Positions 33,407-42,236 of a stretch of 64,000 nt of DNA are shown in pieces. The notes under the pieces were generated by a model, which was given only the letters and a program-made list of their open reading frames with translations, was not told the DNA's origin and made no database searches. This DNA comes from Akkermansia muciniphila (GTDB lineage: Bacteria > Verrucomicrobiota > Verrucomicrobiia > Verrucomicrobiales > Akkermansiaceae): assembly GCA_004557455.1 (NCBI GenBank), contig SFDX01000016.1, positions 1-64,000 of the forward strand, in the 5' to 3' direction. The position numbers and the translations under genes are program-made. Each line of letters opens with the position of its first letter. The first letter of the stretch is position 1.

Positions 33407-35488
33407 TTACTTGAGCAGCATCTTGAAGTCCACCACCACGGCGCGGTCGGCGGTGACGAGCACCGGGTTGCCGTCGATGGCCGTGATCTCCGGCACCTCG
33501 AGCACGAGCTGCTGCACCTTGCGGAGGGTGTCCGCCAAGGGGCCGACGGCCTTGGGAGCCTCGCCGCGCACGCCGTTGAGGATCTTGCCGACCTTGGTCT
33601 CCTTGATCATGGCATCGAAGTCATCCGTGGGCAGGATGCGCATCGTGGTGTCGCGCATCACCTCCGTGTAGATACCGCCGGTACCGAAGACCATGACGCG
33701 GCCGAAGTTCTTGTCGCTGTTCACACCGATGATGGTCTCCGTAGCCTTGGTGATCATCTCCTGAATGAGCACGGAAGCACCCTTGAGGTTGAACTTGGTG
33801 ATGGAAGCCCACAGGCCGTCCCAAGCGGTGTTGAAGGAAGCCTCGTCCGTGATGTTGAGGTAGATACCCTTCATCTCCGTCTTGTGCAGAGCATCCGGGG
33901 CGGAGAGCTTGAGCACGACGGCGTTCGGGAACACGGTCTTGCAGAACTCCAGGGCCTGCGCCTTGTCCGTAAAGTTACCACTCTTCGGGAAGTCGATGCC
34001 GTAGTGAGCCATGAGCGCGTTGACCGTGGTCTGGGGCAGGGAAGCGAGACCGGCAGCCTTGGCCTCCGCCACCTGAGCCTTGAGGTCGGCCGGCAGGGTG
34101 CCGAGCTCCACGGAGGCGAGCTTCTTGCCCTTGTAAGCCATCTGGCCCTTCAGCAGACCGAGCAGGCGGACGACATCGTTCGGGTACTCATAGACGAGGA
34201 TGTGGTTGTCGGCCAGGATCTTGCGACCCTCCGCCACGCGGGCACCGCCGACGAAGCCGCAGAAAATGTTGACGTTCTTGAACTGAGGAGCGATCTTGGC
34301 GATGGCCTGAGCCGTGCCCGTCGGGTCCGTCACGCGCTGCGGGGTGAGCAGCACGAGAATGTTCTTGTACTCACCGCTCTCGCAGAGCACGCGCAAGGCA
34401 TTCTCATAGCGGTCGGCCAGAGCGTCGCCCACCACGTCGATGGGGTTGCCGAGGGCTGCCTCCGGGGTGAGGACGGCCTTGAGTTTCTCGATGGTGGCAT
34501 CGGACGGGCGAGCCATGTCCAGCCCCGCCTCCTCGCAGAGGTCGGAGGTGAGCACGCCGACACCGCCGGCGTTGGTGAGCACGGCTAGATGTCCGTCGAA
34601 CTCATGGTGGTTGGCGTACTGCAGAATCTCCAGCAGGCCGAAGAGCTCGCGGTCATTGTAAGCCTGCACGGCACCGGCACCCTGCAGAGCCATCTCCAGC
34701 ACGCGGTAGTTCGGCGCGAGCGAGCCGGTGTGGGAGAGAGAAGCGGCTTGGGCCTTGCTGCTCTTGCCGGGCTCCATGATCACGCAGGGCTTGGTGTTGG
34801 AGACCTCCTTGAGCACGCGGAGGAACTCCTTGCCGTTCTTGAGGGACTCCAGGTAGAACACAAAGGCATTCGTATTCGGGTCATCCTTCAGCGCGTCCAG
34901 CAGCTTGTCCTCGCCCATCACGGCCTTGTTGCCGATGGAGATGAAGTGAGAGAAACCGATGCCCTTGCCGGCGGCCCAGTCCATGATGGCGGAGCAGTAA
35001 GCACCGGACTGGGAGATGAAGGCCACATTGCCCTTGGGCGGGTTGCCGTCACCGAAAGAGGCATTCAGGTTATTGAAAGTGGAGATGTGGCCGAGGCAGT
35101 TCGGGCCGAGCAGGTTGATGCCGTTGTCCAAGCACTTCTGCGCGATGCGCTTCTCGAGATCCTTCTGGCCGACCTCAGCGAAACCGGCGGTGATGATGGA
35201 GATATTCTTCGTGCCGTTGGCAATGCACTGGTCCACGGTACCCTCCGTAAAGCGGGCCGGCACCAGAATGACCACCAGATCCATGGGCTCCGGCAGCTTA
35301 TCCACGCTGGCGTAGCAGGGGTAGCCGTTCAGCTCTTTGCCGTCCAGCTTGGGGTTGACGCCGTAGAGCTTGCCGGGGAACTTGGCACCGATGATATTGT
35401 TGAATACGACGGCACCCAGCTTGGCGGGATTGTCGGAGACACCGACGACCGCCACACTCTTCGGATTAAAGAATGATTCGAGAGACAT
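33407..35488 (-). CDS. ADP-forming acetate/acyl-CoA synthetase (fused alpha-beta)
   Basis: 693 residues. The CoA-binding domain begins FFNPKSVAVVGVSDN. The CoA-ligase domain has LLGPNCLGHIS, FISQSGAY and the phospho-His motif SLSHTGSLAP (His253). The C-terminal third is an ATP-grasp domain (VLKLSAPDALHKTEMKGI, VMVFGTGGIYTEVM). The enzyme converts acetyl-CoA, ADP and phosphate to acetate, CoA and ATP, conserving energy in fermentation. ATG 35488 is chosen because the CoA-binding domain follows. The region upstream to 35641 has no family match. Confidence 0.9.
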   Translation of the reverse strand: MSLESFFNPKSVAVVGVSDNPAKLGAVVFNNIIGAKFPGKLYGVNPKLDGKELNGYPCYASVDKLPEPMDLVVILVPARFTEGTVDQCIANGTKNISIITAGFAEVGQKDLEKRIAQKCLDNGINLLGPNCLGHISTFNNLNASFGDGNPPKGNVAFISQSGAYCSAIMDWAAGKGIGFSHFISIGNKAVMGEDKLLDALKDDPNTNAFVFYLESLKNGKEFLRVLKEVSNTKPCVIMEPGKSSKAQAASLSHTGSLAPNYRVLEMALQGAGAVQAYNDRELFGLLEILQYANHHEFDGHLAVLTNAGGVGVLTSDLCEEAGLDMARPSDATIEKLKAVLTPEAALGNPIDVVGDALADRYENALRVLCESGEYKNILVLLTPQRVTDPTGTAQAIAKIAPQFKNVNIFCGFVGGARVAEGRKILADNHILVYEYPNDVVRLLGLLKGQMAYKGKKLASVELGTLPADLKAQVAEAKAAGLASLPQTTVNALMAHYGIDFPKSGNFTDKAQALEFCKTVFPNAVVLKLSAPDALHKTEMKGIYLNITDEASFNTAWDGLWASITKFNLKGASVLIQEMITKATETIIGVNSDKNFGRVMVFGTGGIYTEVMRDTTMRILPTDDFDAMIKETKVGKILNGVRGEAPKAVGPLADTLRKVQQLVLEVPEITAIDGNPVLVTADRAVVVDFKMLLK

Positions 35489-35537
35489 AATAGTAATAAT
35501 AGGTGAATTTTGAGGCCGGCATGGCCTTACTGCCCCC

Positions 35538-35566
35538 AGTTTACCACTCTCAACCTGCCAACGCAA
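35538..35566 (-). promoter_or_regulatory. Promoter of the acyl-CoA synthetase gene
   Basis: Minus strand TTGCGT (35566-35561), a 17-bp spacer and TAAACT (35543-35538). Confidence 0.55.
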
Positions 35567-35650
35567 GCCCCCAGTGCGCAAAATGCCGCATTTTTGCCCG
35601 CAGAGGGGCAAAAAAAGGGGACTGCGGCGGCGGGAAGGCACATTTTCCCC

Positions 35651-35679
35651 TTGCTACAATACGGCGTTTGCGGTAAAAT
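35651..35679 (+). promoter_or_regulatory. serS promoter
   Basis: TTGCTA (35651-35656), a 17-bp spacer and TAAAAT (35674-35679), with the serS ATG 9 bp further on. Confidence 0.72.
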
Positions 35680-35688
35680 AGGGCCGCT

Positions 35689-36972
35689 ATGCTAGATATA
35701 CGTATTGTCAGGGAGAAACCTGAGTATGTGAAAGAACGCGTCCGCCTGCGCGGGGGCGATCATTGGCTTCTGGTGGACAAGGTGCTGGAGTGTGATGAGA
35801 AGCGCCGGAGTGCAGAGACGGAGAAGCAGGAGCTCTCCCGTGAGCGGAACAGTTCCTCCAAGCTTATCGGGCAGATGATGAAAGAAGGCCGCCGCGAGGA
35901 GGCCGAGGCTCTCAAGAAGCGCATGGGTGAGGTGGGTGACCGCATCAAGGCTCTCGACGAGGTGGCGAGTGCCGCCGCCCAAGAGCAGGAGGATCTGCTG
36001 CTGTGCATCCCGAACATGCCGCATGACGGAGCTCCCGTGGGGGTGGATGATACGGCCAACCCCGTGCTGCGCTACGTCGGCGAGAAACCCGAGGTGGCCG
36101 ACCCCAAGGACCATGTGGAGATTGCCACGCGCTTGGGACTGTTGGACTTTGAAGCGGCGGCTCGCATCAGCGGCTCCGGCTTCATCGTATACCGAGGGCT
36201 CGGTGCCCGTTTGGAGCGCGCGCTCATCAATTTCCTGCTGGACACGCAGACCCTGGAGAACGGCTACGAGGAGACCGGCGTGCCCTTCATGGTCAAGCGC
36301 GAGTGCATGTACGGCACGGGCCAGTTGCCCAAGTTTGAGGAAGACATGTACGGCCTGGAGCAGAACCGGATGTTCATGGTGCCCACTGCTGAGGTGCCCG
36401 TGACCAACCTGTGCCGCGAGCAGATTCTGCGCGAAGCCGACCTGCCCAAGAAGATGACGGCCTACACCCCCTGCTTCCGCCGCGAGGCCGGTTCCGCCGG
36501 TCGCGAGAACAAGGGCATGATCCGTGTGCACCAGTTCGACAAGGTAGAGCTGGTGGAGATTTGCACTCCGGAGACGGGCTGGGATGAGCTGGAGAAGCTG
36601 ACGAGCCACGCGGAGAGCATCCTGAAGAAGCTTGGGCTTCACTACCGCGTCATTGAACTTTGCACCGGCGATGTGGGCTTCTCCTCCGCCAAGACCTACG
36701 ACATCGAGGTGTGGGCACCGGGGCAGGGTAAGTACTTGGAGGTGTCCAGCTGCTCCTGCTTCACGGATTACCAGGCGCGCCGCATGAAGCTGCGCTACAA
36801 GGACGCCGACGGCAAGATCCGCACGCCGTACACGTTGAACGGCTCCGGTACGGCTCTGCCCCGTCTCTATGTGGCCCTGTTGGAGCAATGCCAGCAGCCG
36901 GACGGAAGCGTGCGCATCCCCGCCGCGCTGGTGCCTTACTTCGGTGCGGAGAGTATCACCCCGCGCGGTTGA
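35689..36972 (+). CDS. serS: Seryl-tRNA synthetase
   Basis: 427 residues, normal length for the class II enzyme that charges tRNA-Ser. The N-terminal coiled-coil arm covers about residues 30-100. Motif 2 is in CFRREAGSAGRENKGMIRVH and motif 3 in NGSGTALPRLYVALLEQ. MLDIRIVREKPEYVKER is the standard N-terminus, which fixes the start. It begins a plus-strand cluster that continues with ExbB/ExbD-like genes. Confidence 0.96.
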   Translation: MLDIRIVREKPEYVKERVRLRGGDHWLLVDKVLECDEKRRSAETEKQELSRERNSSSKLIGQMMKEGRREEAEALKKRMGEVGDRIKALDEVASAAAQEQEDLLLCIPNMPHDGAPVGVDDTANPVLRYVGEKPEVADPKDHVEIATRLGLLDFEAAARISGSGFIVYRGLGARLERALINFLLDTQTLENGYEETGVPFMVKRECMYGTGQLPKFEEDMYGLEQNRMFMVPTAEVPVTNLCREQILREADLPKKMTAYTPCFRREAGSAGRENKGMIRVHQFDKVELVEICTPETGWDELEKLTSHAESILKKLGLHYRVIELCTGDVGFSSAKTYDIEVWAPGQGKYLEVSSCSCFTDYQARRMKLRYKDADGKIRTPYTLNGSGTALPRLYVALLEQCQQPDGSVRIPAALVPYFGAESITPRG

Positions 36973-37040
36973 GACCGCTTTTCGGGCTGCTCGGGCCGGT
37001 ACCGGGCAGCCTGCTCACCACCATCACCACACATTCAATC

Positions 37041-37691
37041 ATGCTTGATTTCATCGATAAGATGGGGCCGATGTTCTGGCTCATTCTCTTCTTTGTAGCC
37101 ATGGCCCTAGCTGTGGTGGCAGAGCGTTTGTTCTATTTTCACCGCATCAATATCAGCTCCGGGGAGTTCCTTCGGGGCATTTCGGCCCTCCTGCGCTCCG
37201 GTCAGTACAACGAGGCTCTGCACGAGGTGCGTCGACTGCCCGGGCCCATGGCGCGTGTGGTGGAGGCGGTGCTGAACCGCCATACCTTGGGCCGCGGCGA
37301 GCTGCGGGACATTGCCATGCAGGCGGCAGAGCTGGAGGTGTACCGCATTGAGCGACACATCAGCATGCTGCAGGTTTGCGCTACGGTGATGCCTGTGCTC
37401 GGTATCCTCGGCACGATTTTGGCGCTGGTGACTTTCTATGACCAGCCGGGCGTGCTGGACGGCGCGGCGGCTCCGCCCAAAGTGGCGGAGGCCCTGCAGA
37501 GCTGCCTGCTCCTCTCTGCCACCGGCGTGGCTTTTGCCATCCCCACCTTCCTGTTCTACACCTACCTGGCCGGCCGGGCGGAGAAGATCATCAACAGTGT
37601 AGAGCGCGCCGGCATCGAGTGCGTCTACATCATCAGCGATGCGCGGGAGGCTGCGGCTTCCGCCCCTTCTGCACCCACCCCTCATTCCTGA
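37041..37691 (+). CDS. MotA/TolQ/ExbB proton-channel family protein
   Basis: 216 residues with three membrane helices (residues 8-25, about 110-132 and 150-172). The ExbB/TolQ signature is in VCATVMPVLGILGTILALVTFY and LLLSATGVAFAIPTFLFYTYL. With the next gene it forms a proton-driven motor unit of the Exb or Tol type. ATG 37041 is chosen because the first helix follows. It lies 68 bp after serS with no obvious terminator between. Confidence 0.88.
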   Translation: MLDFIDKMGPMFWLILFFVAMALAVVAERLFYFHRINISSGEFLRGISALLRSGQYNEALHEVRRLPGPMARVVEAVLNRHTLGRGELRDIAMQAAELEVYRIERHISMLQVCATVMPVLGILGTILALVTFYDQPGVLDGAAAPPKVAEALQSCLLLSATGVAFAIPTFLFYTYLAGRAEKIINSVERAGIECVYIISDAREAAASAPSAPTPHS

Positions 37692-37695
37692 GCCC

Positions 37696-38127
37696 ATGCA
37701 GCACCCGCGTTACAAATTCGTCATCAAGGGCTTGCCGCTCGTCATCGCTTCTGCCCTTAACCTGCTGCTTTTGCTCTGCATTTTTGCTCTGCTCGGTAAT
37801 CATCATCGGCAGCAGCGCTTCGGCTTTACGGTGTCGTCCGCAGCTACGCATTTTGTGATGGGGGGGCAGTACCGGGATCGCACGCATTACCTGAGCATCT
37901 TCCCGGGGGACACGCCGCGCTTGTTCCTGGAGACGAGTGAGCTCAAGGGCGGACTGGCGGAGTTGGGCAGCAGGCTGGATGCGCTCAAGGGAGATAAGCC
38001 GGGGGAGGTTGTTATCGTGGTGGTGGCGGATGAGGCCGTCCCCGGCGGGGTGCTGATGCAGGTGATGGATTGTGTAAAAATGCGCGGCTTTGTCTGCAAC
38101 TTTGCCGGGCGTCCGAGTGTGCACTGA
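37696..38127 (+). CDS. ExbD/TolR-type transport protein
   Basis: 143 residues with a short cytoplasmic N-terminus, one membrane helix at about residues 14-34 (PLVIASALNLLLLLCIFALL) and a periplasmic alpha/beta domain. The usual membrane Asp of ExbD is not evident; the helix has Ser and Asn instead. It starts 4 bp after the ExbB-like gene, which supports pairing. Sequence similarity to ExbD is weak, so the call rests partly on context. Confidence 0.6.
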   Translation: MQHPRYKFVIKGLPLVIASALNLLLLLCIFALLGNHHRQQRFGFTVSSAATHFVMGGQYRDRTHYLSIFPGDTPRLFLETSELKGGLAELGSRLDALKGDKPGEVVIVVVADEAVPGGVLMQVMDCVKMRGFVCNFAGRPSVH

Positions 38128-38555
38128 TGAAGAAGCCGGACAGAGAGAGCCTTCCGACGCTTGTTTTTCTGCGCCTGCGCGACAGTCGCGGTCACTTGCT
38201 GCTGTTTTTTATCCCGGCACTGTTGTTTTGCCTGGGTATGGTTTATCTGGTGCCGGTGGAGCCTGCGGCGCGTGTTACCCCGGCCGGAGTGGGGCGGGTG
38301 TACAGCGTGAGCGGGCATGAGCATGACCTAGCCGTGGCGGGGCGCACTCCTTTCCTGTTCCTGCATCGTCGTGCTACGGAGATTGACTGTGTGCAGGACC
38401 CGTTGAAGACTGTGGACACCGCGCCGGATCCCACGGTGGCACTGCCGCCGCCTGCTGAGCCCTTCCGGGAGGTCTTGCAGTCCGCCGTGTGGACCGAGGA
38501 GGAGCTTCTGGCCCTGCCCCCGCAGGAGGCGGATGGAAAGGAGGCGCAGCCATGA
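38127..38555 (+). CDS. Single-pass membrane protein of unknown function
   Basis: 142 residues with one membrane helix near residues 24-44 (LLLFFIPALLFCLGMVYLVP) and a Pro-rich periplasmic part. Position after ExbB/ExbD suggests a third component, but it is short and has no TonB C-terminal motif. The start codon overlaps the previous stop (TGATG), and its own stop overlaps the next start. Confidence 0.7.
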   Translation: MKKPDRESLPTLVFLRLRDSRGHLLLFFIPALLFCLGMVYLVPVEPAARVTPAGVGRVYSVSGHEHDLAVAGRTPFLFLHRRATEIDCVQDPLKTVDTAPDPTVALPPPAEPFREVLQSAVWTEEELLALPPQEADGKEAQP

Positions 38556-38767
38556 TGGGTGCCCTGCTTCCCGGTGAGTTTTTGCTGTGGGTGGTTTGCG
38601 GGGGGATGCTGCTGGTGCTGGCGGTTTTCCTGCCCGTGCAGTTGGCGTCCAAGCTGCGGCGGATGCGCTCTGCGCGTGTTAAACTGGCCTGCCGTATCTG
38701 CGGGTATCATTTTCGGCGTCGGGATGCGGCGGCTATTTGCCCGCATTGCGGCTCCCGCAACCGCTGA
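38552..38767 (+). CDS. Small membrane protein with C-terminal zinc ribbon
   Basis: 71 residues with one N-terminal membrane helix (LLWVVCGGMLLVLAVFLPVQ) and a C-terminal rubredoxin-like zinc ribbon (CRICGYHFRRRDAAAICPHCG). Four Cys are in two CxxC pairs. ATG 38552 overlaps the preceding stop; a second ATG at 38555 is equally possible. Function is unknown. Confidence 0.72.
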   Translation: MMGALLPGEFLLWVVCGGMLLVLAVFLPVQLASKLRRMRSARVKLACRICGYHFRRRDAAAICPHCGSRNR

Positions 38768-39819
38768 TGCCCATGTGCCGTGTCCTTGTTGTGAACGGTG
38801 AGCGCGTGACGCCTGAGAATCTGGCGGCGTGGCGCAGCGGGCGGCGGGGTATCGAGGCTGATTTGGCGGACTTTTTGGCGGAGTGGTGGAGCCCCGGGGA
38901 AACGGTGCGGCTGCACAGCTCCGGGTCCACGGGCAAGCCGAAGGAGTTTGCGGGGCGCAAAGAGTACATGCGGTCAAGCGCGGTGGCCACGCTGCGCGCT
39001 TTCGGTCTGTGGCCCTGCTCGGCGGAGGCGGAGTTTCTGCTGTGTCTGCCGCTGCGTTACATCGCGGGCAAGATGATGGTGGTGCGTGCTCTGGCGGCGG
39101 GGTGTAGGCTGCGGGTGGTGGAGCCTTCCTCTGCGCCTATTCCACCGGGGGAGTCTTTCGATTTTGCCGCGATGGTGCCCATGCAGGCGGTGGTTACCCT
39201 GTCGCAGCCGAATGGGGCGGCGGCGTTGTCTGCCGTGCGTACGCTGCTGCTGGGCGGGGGCTTTGTGGATGCCGAGACGGAGGCAGCCTTGCAGGGGGTG
39301 GACTCTGCGGTTTATGTCTCTTACGGCATGACGGAGACCTACTCGCACATCGCCCTTCGGCGGCTCAACGGGCCGCAGGCGCAGGGGGCGTATCATCCGC
39401 TGCCGGGGGTGAGCCTTGCCCTAAGCCCGCAGGGAACCTTGGTCATCAATGCGCCGCATATCGGGGTGCAGGGAATGGAGACCAACGATGTGGCGGAGTT
39501 GCTGCCCGATTCTTCTTTCCGTATCCTGGGGCGGCGAGATGCTGTGATTAACAGCGGCGGTATTAAAATTCAGGCGGAGCAGGTGGAGGCGGAGGTGCGG
39601 CGTCTCACCGGGCTGACGGTGTTGGCTCTGCCGCATCCGCACCCCGTTCTGGGGCAGTGCATCGAGCTGCTGTGGGAGGGCCCGGCGGAGTCAGCGGATA
39701 AGCTGTCGGAGGCCTTGGAGCGGCTGCCTAAATATCAGCGGCCCGCTGTGGTGCGCCGTGTGGAGGCCCTGCCGCGCACGGCTACGGGTAAGCTCTGCCG
39801 CGTTCCGGGAGCGCTTTGA
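38767..39819 (+). CDS. menE: O-succinylbenzoate-CoA ligase-like AMP-binding enzyme
   Basis: 350 residues, a compact acyl-adenylate enzyme. The phosphate loop is HSSGSTGKPKEF. The acceptor-binding AVYVSYGMTETYSHIALR, the GRRDAVINSGGIKI hinge and the C-terminal PRTATGKLCR with the adenylation Lys are all present. The family match is to short MenE proteins of menaquinone synthesis. No other men gene is in the window, so the assignment is by similarity only. The start overlaps the zinc-ribbon stop (TGATG), the last of a chain of overlapping genes from ExbD onward. Confidence 0.75.
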   Translation: MPMCRVLVVNGERVTPENLAAWRSGRRGIEADLADFLAEWWSPGETVRLHSSGSTGKPKEFAGRKEYMRSSAVATLRAFGLWPCSAEAEFLLCLPLRYIAGKMMVVRALAAGCRLRVVEPSSAPIPPGESFDFAAMVPMQAVVTLSQPNGAAALSAVRTLLLGGGFVDAETEAALQGVDSAVYVSYGMTETYSHIALRRLNGPQAQGAYHPLPGVSLALSPQGTLVINAPHIGVQGMETNDVAELLPDSSFRILGRRDAVINSGGIKIQAEQVEAEVRRLTGLTVLALPHPHPVLGQCIELLWEGPAESADKLSEALERLPKYQRPAVVRRVEALPRTATGKLCRVPGAL

Positions 39820-39828
39820 GCCGCTCTT

Positions 39829-41202
39829 TCATGGGGTCCAACTGCCGAGCTGGGAGGGGAAGAGGCAGTCCGCACAGATGTGGCGGGAGCAGAAATCGTT
39901 GTCTATTTGTAACAGTGCCTGCTGAGCATAGCAGCGGCGGAGTAGGGGGAGTACATCCTCTCTGTCCCCGAACAGGTGCTGCGCTGTCTGCTGCACGGCA
40001 CTCGGCAGCTCCGGGGCGGGCAGGGAGAGGTAGGTTTGCCACGCTGGCTCGGATTCGTCGACCGCGTAGACGTGGTTGATCAGGAAATCCCGGATGCGGG
40101 AGCTGCCCACCAGGGCTGATTTGCGGGCCAACGGCTCAGAGGGCAGGGTACAGTGGTAGCTCCAGTAGGGGTGTTCCAGTGCGGTAAGTTGTTTAGTGAG
40201 GGATTTGGCGGCTGATGCGTTAAAGTTCGGCTCCAGCTCCTGCCAGCGGAGGGCCGAGACGGCCAAGGCCGCCACGCGTCGGTGCGGGTGGTTCAGGGGA
40301 CGTATAGGGGCGAGCACCCAGGGCAGCGTGTGCATGCCGCTCAGCTCGTGCTGCTCGCGCAGGGGCCACCAAGCATCCCACAGTCTGCGGTGGTAGGCTC
40401 GTGCTTGGTCGGTAGCGCGCTCGGGAAGCACGGGTACCAGAAATCCCGCCGTGCCGAACAGGATGGCCTCGGCTTCCCGTCCCAGTTCCTTGAGAGGGGC
40501 GCGGCGGGCGAGAATCTGCATGGCCTGCTTGTTCAGGCGGTAGCCGAGGGTCTCCGCCCAAGCCTCGAACCACGCTTGGTGCAGGCCGAGGTTTTCCGCC
40601 TTGCGCCGGAAGAGTTTGCGCTTGAGCTGCATGCGGTAGGCAGCCGCCGACTGCAACATGCCGGCCACCTTCTCGATGGGCATGGCGGCCAGGGGCTCGC
40701 GGCACAGTTCGGTGCATGCCGTGGTGATGGGTGCCGGTTTACCCAGAGCGCTCCGCACGGTCTCCGCCGGGATGGTGAGGATGGGTATTTCGCGGTGTGA
40801 GGAGTTGCGGGTATACCAGCCGGCGGGGGGCTTGGTCAGCACGATGTGCAGGATGACGTTGTCGAAGTTCGGATTGGCTCCGTGTCCGTGGTGCTCCCAG
40901 TCCTGCGCCGTGGGGTCCAGCTCGATGTCCCCGCGCAGGCGGCGTCCGTTCAGTTCGATTTCGGCGCGCAGAAAATCCGGCCCCACGCTGCGGTTCCAAG
41001 TGCCGAAGTCGATGATGTGCACATGGCCGTGCCGCTCCGTGACGCCGCCGTTGCCCAACAAGCCGGCGGCCCAGAGCCCCTGCACCTCCTGCTCCGGCGG
41101 CAGCGGGAAATCCACTGGTTCCGCCGCCGTGGTGTCCTCACCGCGCACGCTGCGTCGGAGCTCGCGGTAGCGGTCGGCTGCTTGCCGGCGCCCCTCGTTC
41201 AT
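39829..41202 (-). CDS. DUF2851 family protein
   Basis: 457 residues. The family's metal-site-like block is visible: RHGHVHIIDFGTWNRSVGPD and LRGDIELDPTAQDWEHHGHG, then NVILHIVL. Conserved Asp/Glu/His in a beta-rich N-terminal part suggest a nuclease-like fold, but function is unknown. It has no signal peptide. The start overlaps the STAS gene stop by 4 bp. It converges on the menE-like gene with 9 bp between stops. Confidence 0.85.
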   Translation of the reverse strand: MNEGRRQAADRYRELRRSVRGEDTTAAEPVDFPLPPEQEVQGLWAAGLLGNGGVTERHGHVHIIDFGTWNRSVGPDFLRAEIELNGRRLRGDIELDPTAQDWEHHGHGANPNFDNVILHIVLTKPPAGWYTRNSSHREIPILTIPAETVRSALGKPAPITTACTELCREPLAAMPIEKVAGMLQSAAAYRMQLKRKLFRRKAENLGLHQAWFEAWAETLGYRLNKQAMQILARRAPLKELGREAEAILFGTAGFLVPVLPERATDQARAYHRRLWDAWWPLREQHELSGMHTLPWVLAPIRPLNHPHRRVAALAVSALRWQELEPNFNASAAKSLTKQLTALEHPYWSYHCTLPSEPLARKSALVGSSRIRDFLINHVYAVDESEPAWQTYLSLPAPELPSAVQQTAQHLFGDREDVLPLLRRCYAQQALLQIDNDFCSRHICADCLFPSQLGSWTP

Positions 41203-41744
41203 TTCTCGTCTTCCTCTCCCTCGTGGCGCATCAGGTCTTCCTCCAAGGTTTCGCAGACGTAGCCGAAGGTTGCATCGTTGCGCGTGTTCATGGCGCGGAG
41301 GGTGTTGTGGGCCTCCAGCACATGGCGCGTACGAGCCAGCTCGCTCATGTCGTGCTCGGGGCTGTCTGCGCTTCCCGCATCGGCGAGTTTTGCGCGGCGA
41401 GCTTCAGCGTCCGCGCGCCAGAAGGAGTCCTCGGGGTCGATGTCAATGAGCATATCCAGCCCCAAGCTCTCCATGGCGGAGCGCGTGCGCGAGGTGGGGG
41501 ATGCCACCTGCAGGCAGCCGCCCTTGGACATGGCTCGCTGTGCCAAGCCGGCTAAGGTGCCCATAAAGGTGGAATCCACCCCGGGGCATACCTCCAGATC
41601 GACGATAATCGTATTGCCGCCGCCGGCCAGGTATTTATCCGCCAGCGATTTGAGGGCAGGGCTGTTCACAAAGCTGCCGCGCGTGGCACAGCGCACCCAC
41701 AGGCAGTCATCGAACACATAGTGGGAAAGGGACGTATCGCTCAT
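41199..41744 (-). CDS. STAS-domain (anti-sigma-factor-antagonist-like) protein
   Basis: 181 residues. Residues 1-100 form a STAS domain with the phosphorylatable-Ser motif VDLEVCPGVDSTFMGTLAGL. The C-terminal 80 residues are charged and helical. In this family a kinase/phosphatase switch controls binding to an anti-sigma factor or similar partner. No kinase gene is adjacent. It is co-transcribed with the DUF2851 gene. Confidence 0.85.
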   Translation of the reverse strand: MSDTSLSHYVFDDCLWVRCATRGSFVNSPALKSLADKYLAGGGNTIIVDLEVCPGVDSTFMGTLAGLAQRAMSKGGCLQVASPTSRTRSAMESLGLDMLIDIDPEDSFWRADAEARRAKLADAGSADSPEHDMSELARTRHVLEAHNTLRAMNTRNDATFGYVCETLEEDLMRHEGEEDEK

Positions 41745-41762
41745 GGTAAAAACTTCTCCACC

Positions 41763-41791
41763 ACTCTAGCGCATTTTCATGTTGAAGGCAA
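41763..41791 (-). promoter_or_regulatory. Promoter of the STAS/DUF2851 pair
   Basis: Minus strand TTGCCT (41791-41786), a 17-bp spacer and TAGAGT (41768-41763), 18 bp before the ATG at 41744. Confidence 0.65.
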
Positions 41792-41945
41792 GCATAAAAT
41801 ACGCTCAGAAGCTATCTTCTTATCGTGGATTCTGACGGTATGACTGCCAACGCTCTAACAAATGTGACGCTTTTTTCTTGGAAAGTTATTGAACTGATGG
41901 GGCTTTGGCGGTTTCTCACCCTGTGGATTCAACCATCATTCGGCT

Positions 41946-42236
41946 ATGAACAACAAGAACATCACGAGATACACCTACGAGAGTACGGATTTTCAGGGCT
42001 GGCGTGTGAGCATTCAGCGCTGCGGCCGCATCATCACGCGCTATTTTTCGGACCTGCAGTACGGGTCGGCGAAGGAGTCGCTGCGCCTGGCGTTAGAATA
42101 CCGCGACCGCGTTTTTGCGGAGATGCGGCAGAACCGGAGCAACCTGGCGGAATACATGGACCGGGAGCTGGAGAAGTTGCAGGATCTGCTGCGCGGGCGG
42201 GCTCATGCGGCCCTGCGCGTGCGCGTCAGGGGTTGA
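41946..42236 (+). CDS. Small protein with an AP2-like DNA-binding-fold stretch
   Basis: 96 residues. GWRVSIQRCGRIITRYFSDL followed by QYGSAKESLRLALEYRDRV resembles the three-strand-plus-helix AP2/integrase-type fold, where GSxxxSLxxAxxYRD is the helix pattern. It has no signal peptide or membrane segment. It could bind DNA. The family call is tentative, but codon use and a compact domain support a real gene. Its 3' end overlaps the convergent gene by 11 bp. Confidence 0.6.
   Translation: MNNKNITRYTYESTDFQGWRVSIQRCGRIITRYFSDLQYGSAKESLRLALEYRDRVFAEMRQNRSNLAEYMDRELEKLQDLLRGRAHAALRVRVRG

Noticed and set aside
33308..34588. A 426-codon plus-strand frame opposite the acyl-CoA synthetase
   Set aside because: Shadow of a gene with intact catalytic motifs; His/Gly/Glu-rich composition is typical of antisense frames here.
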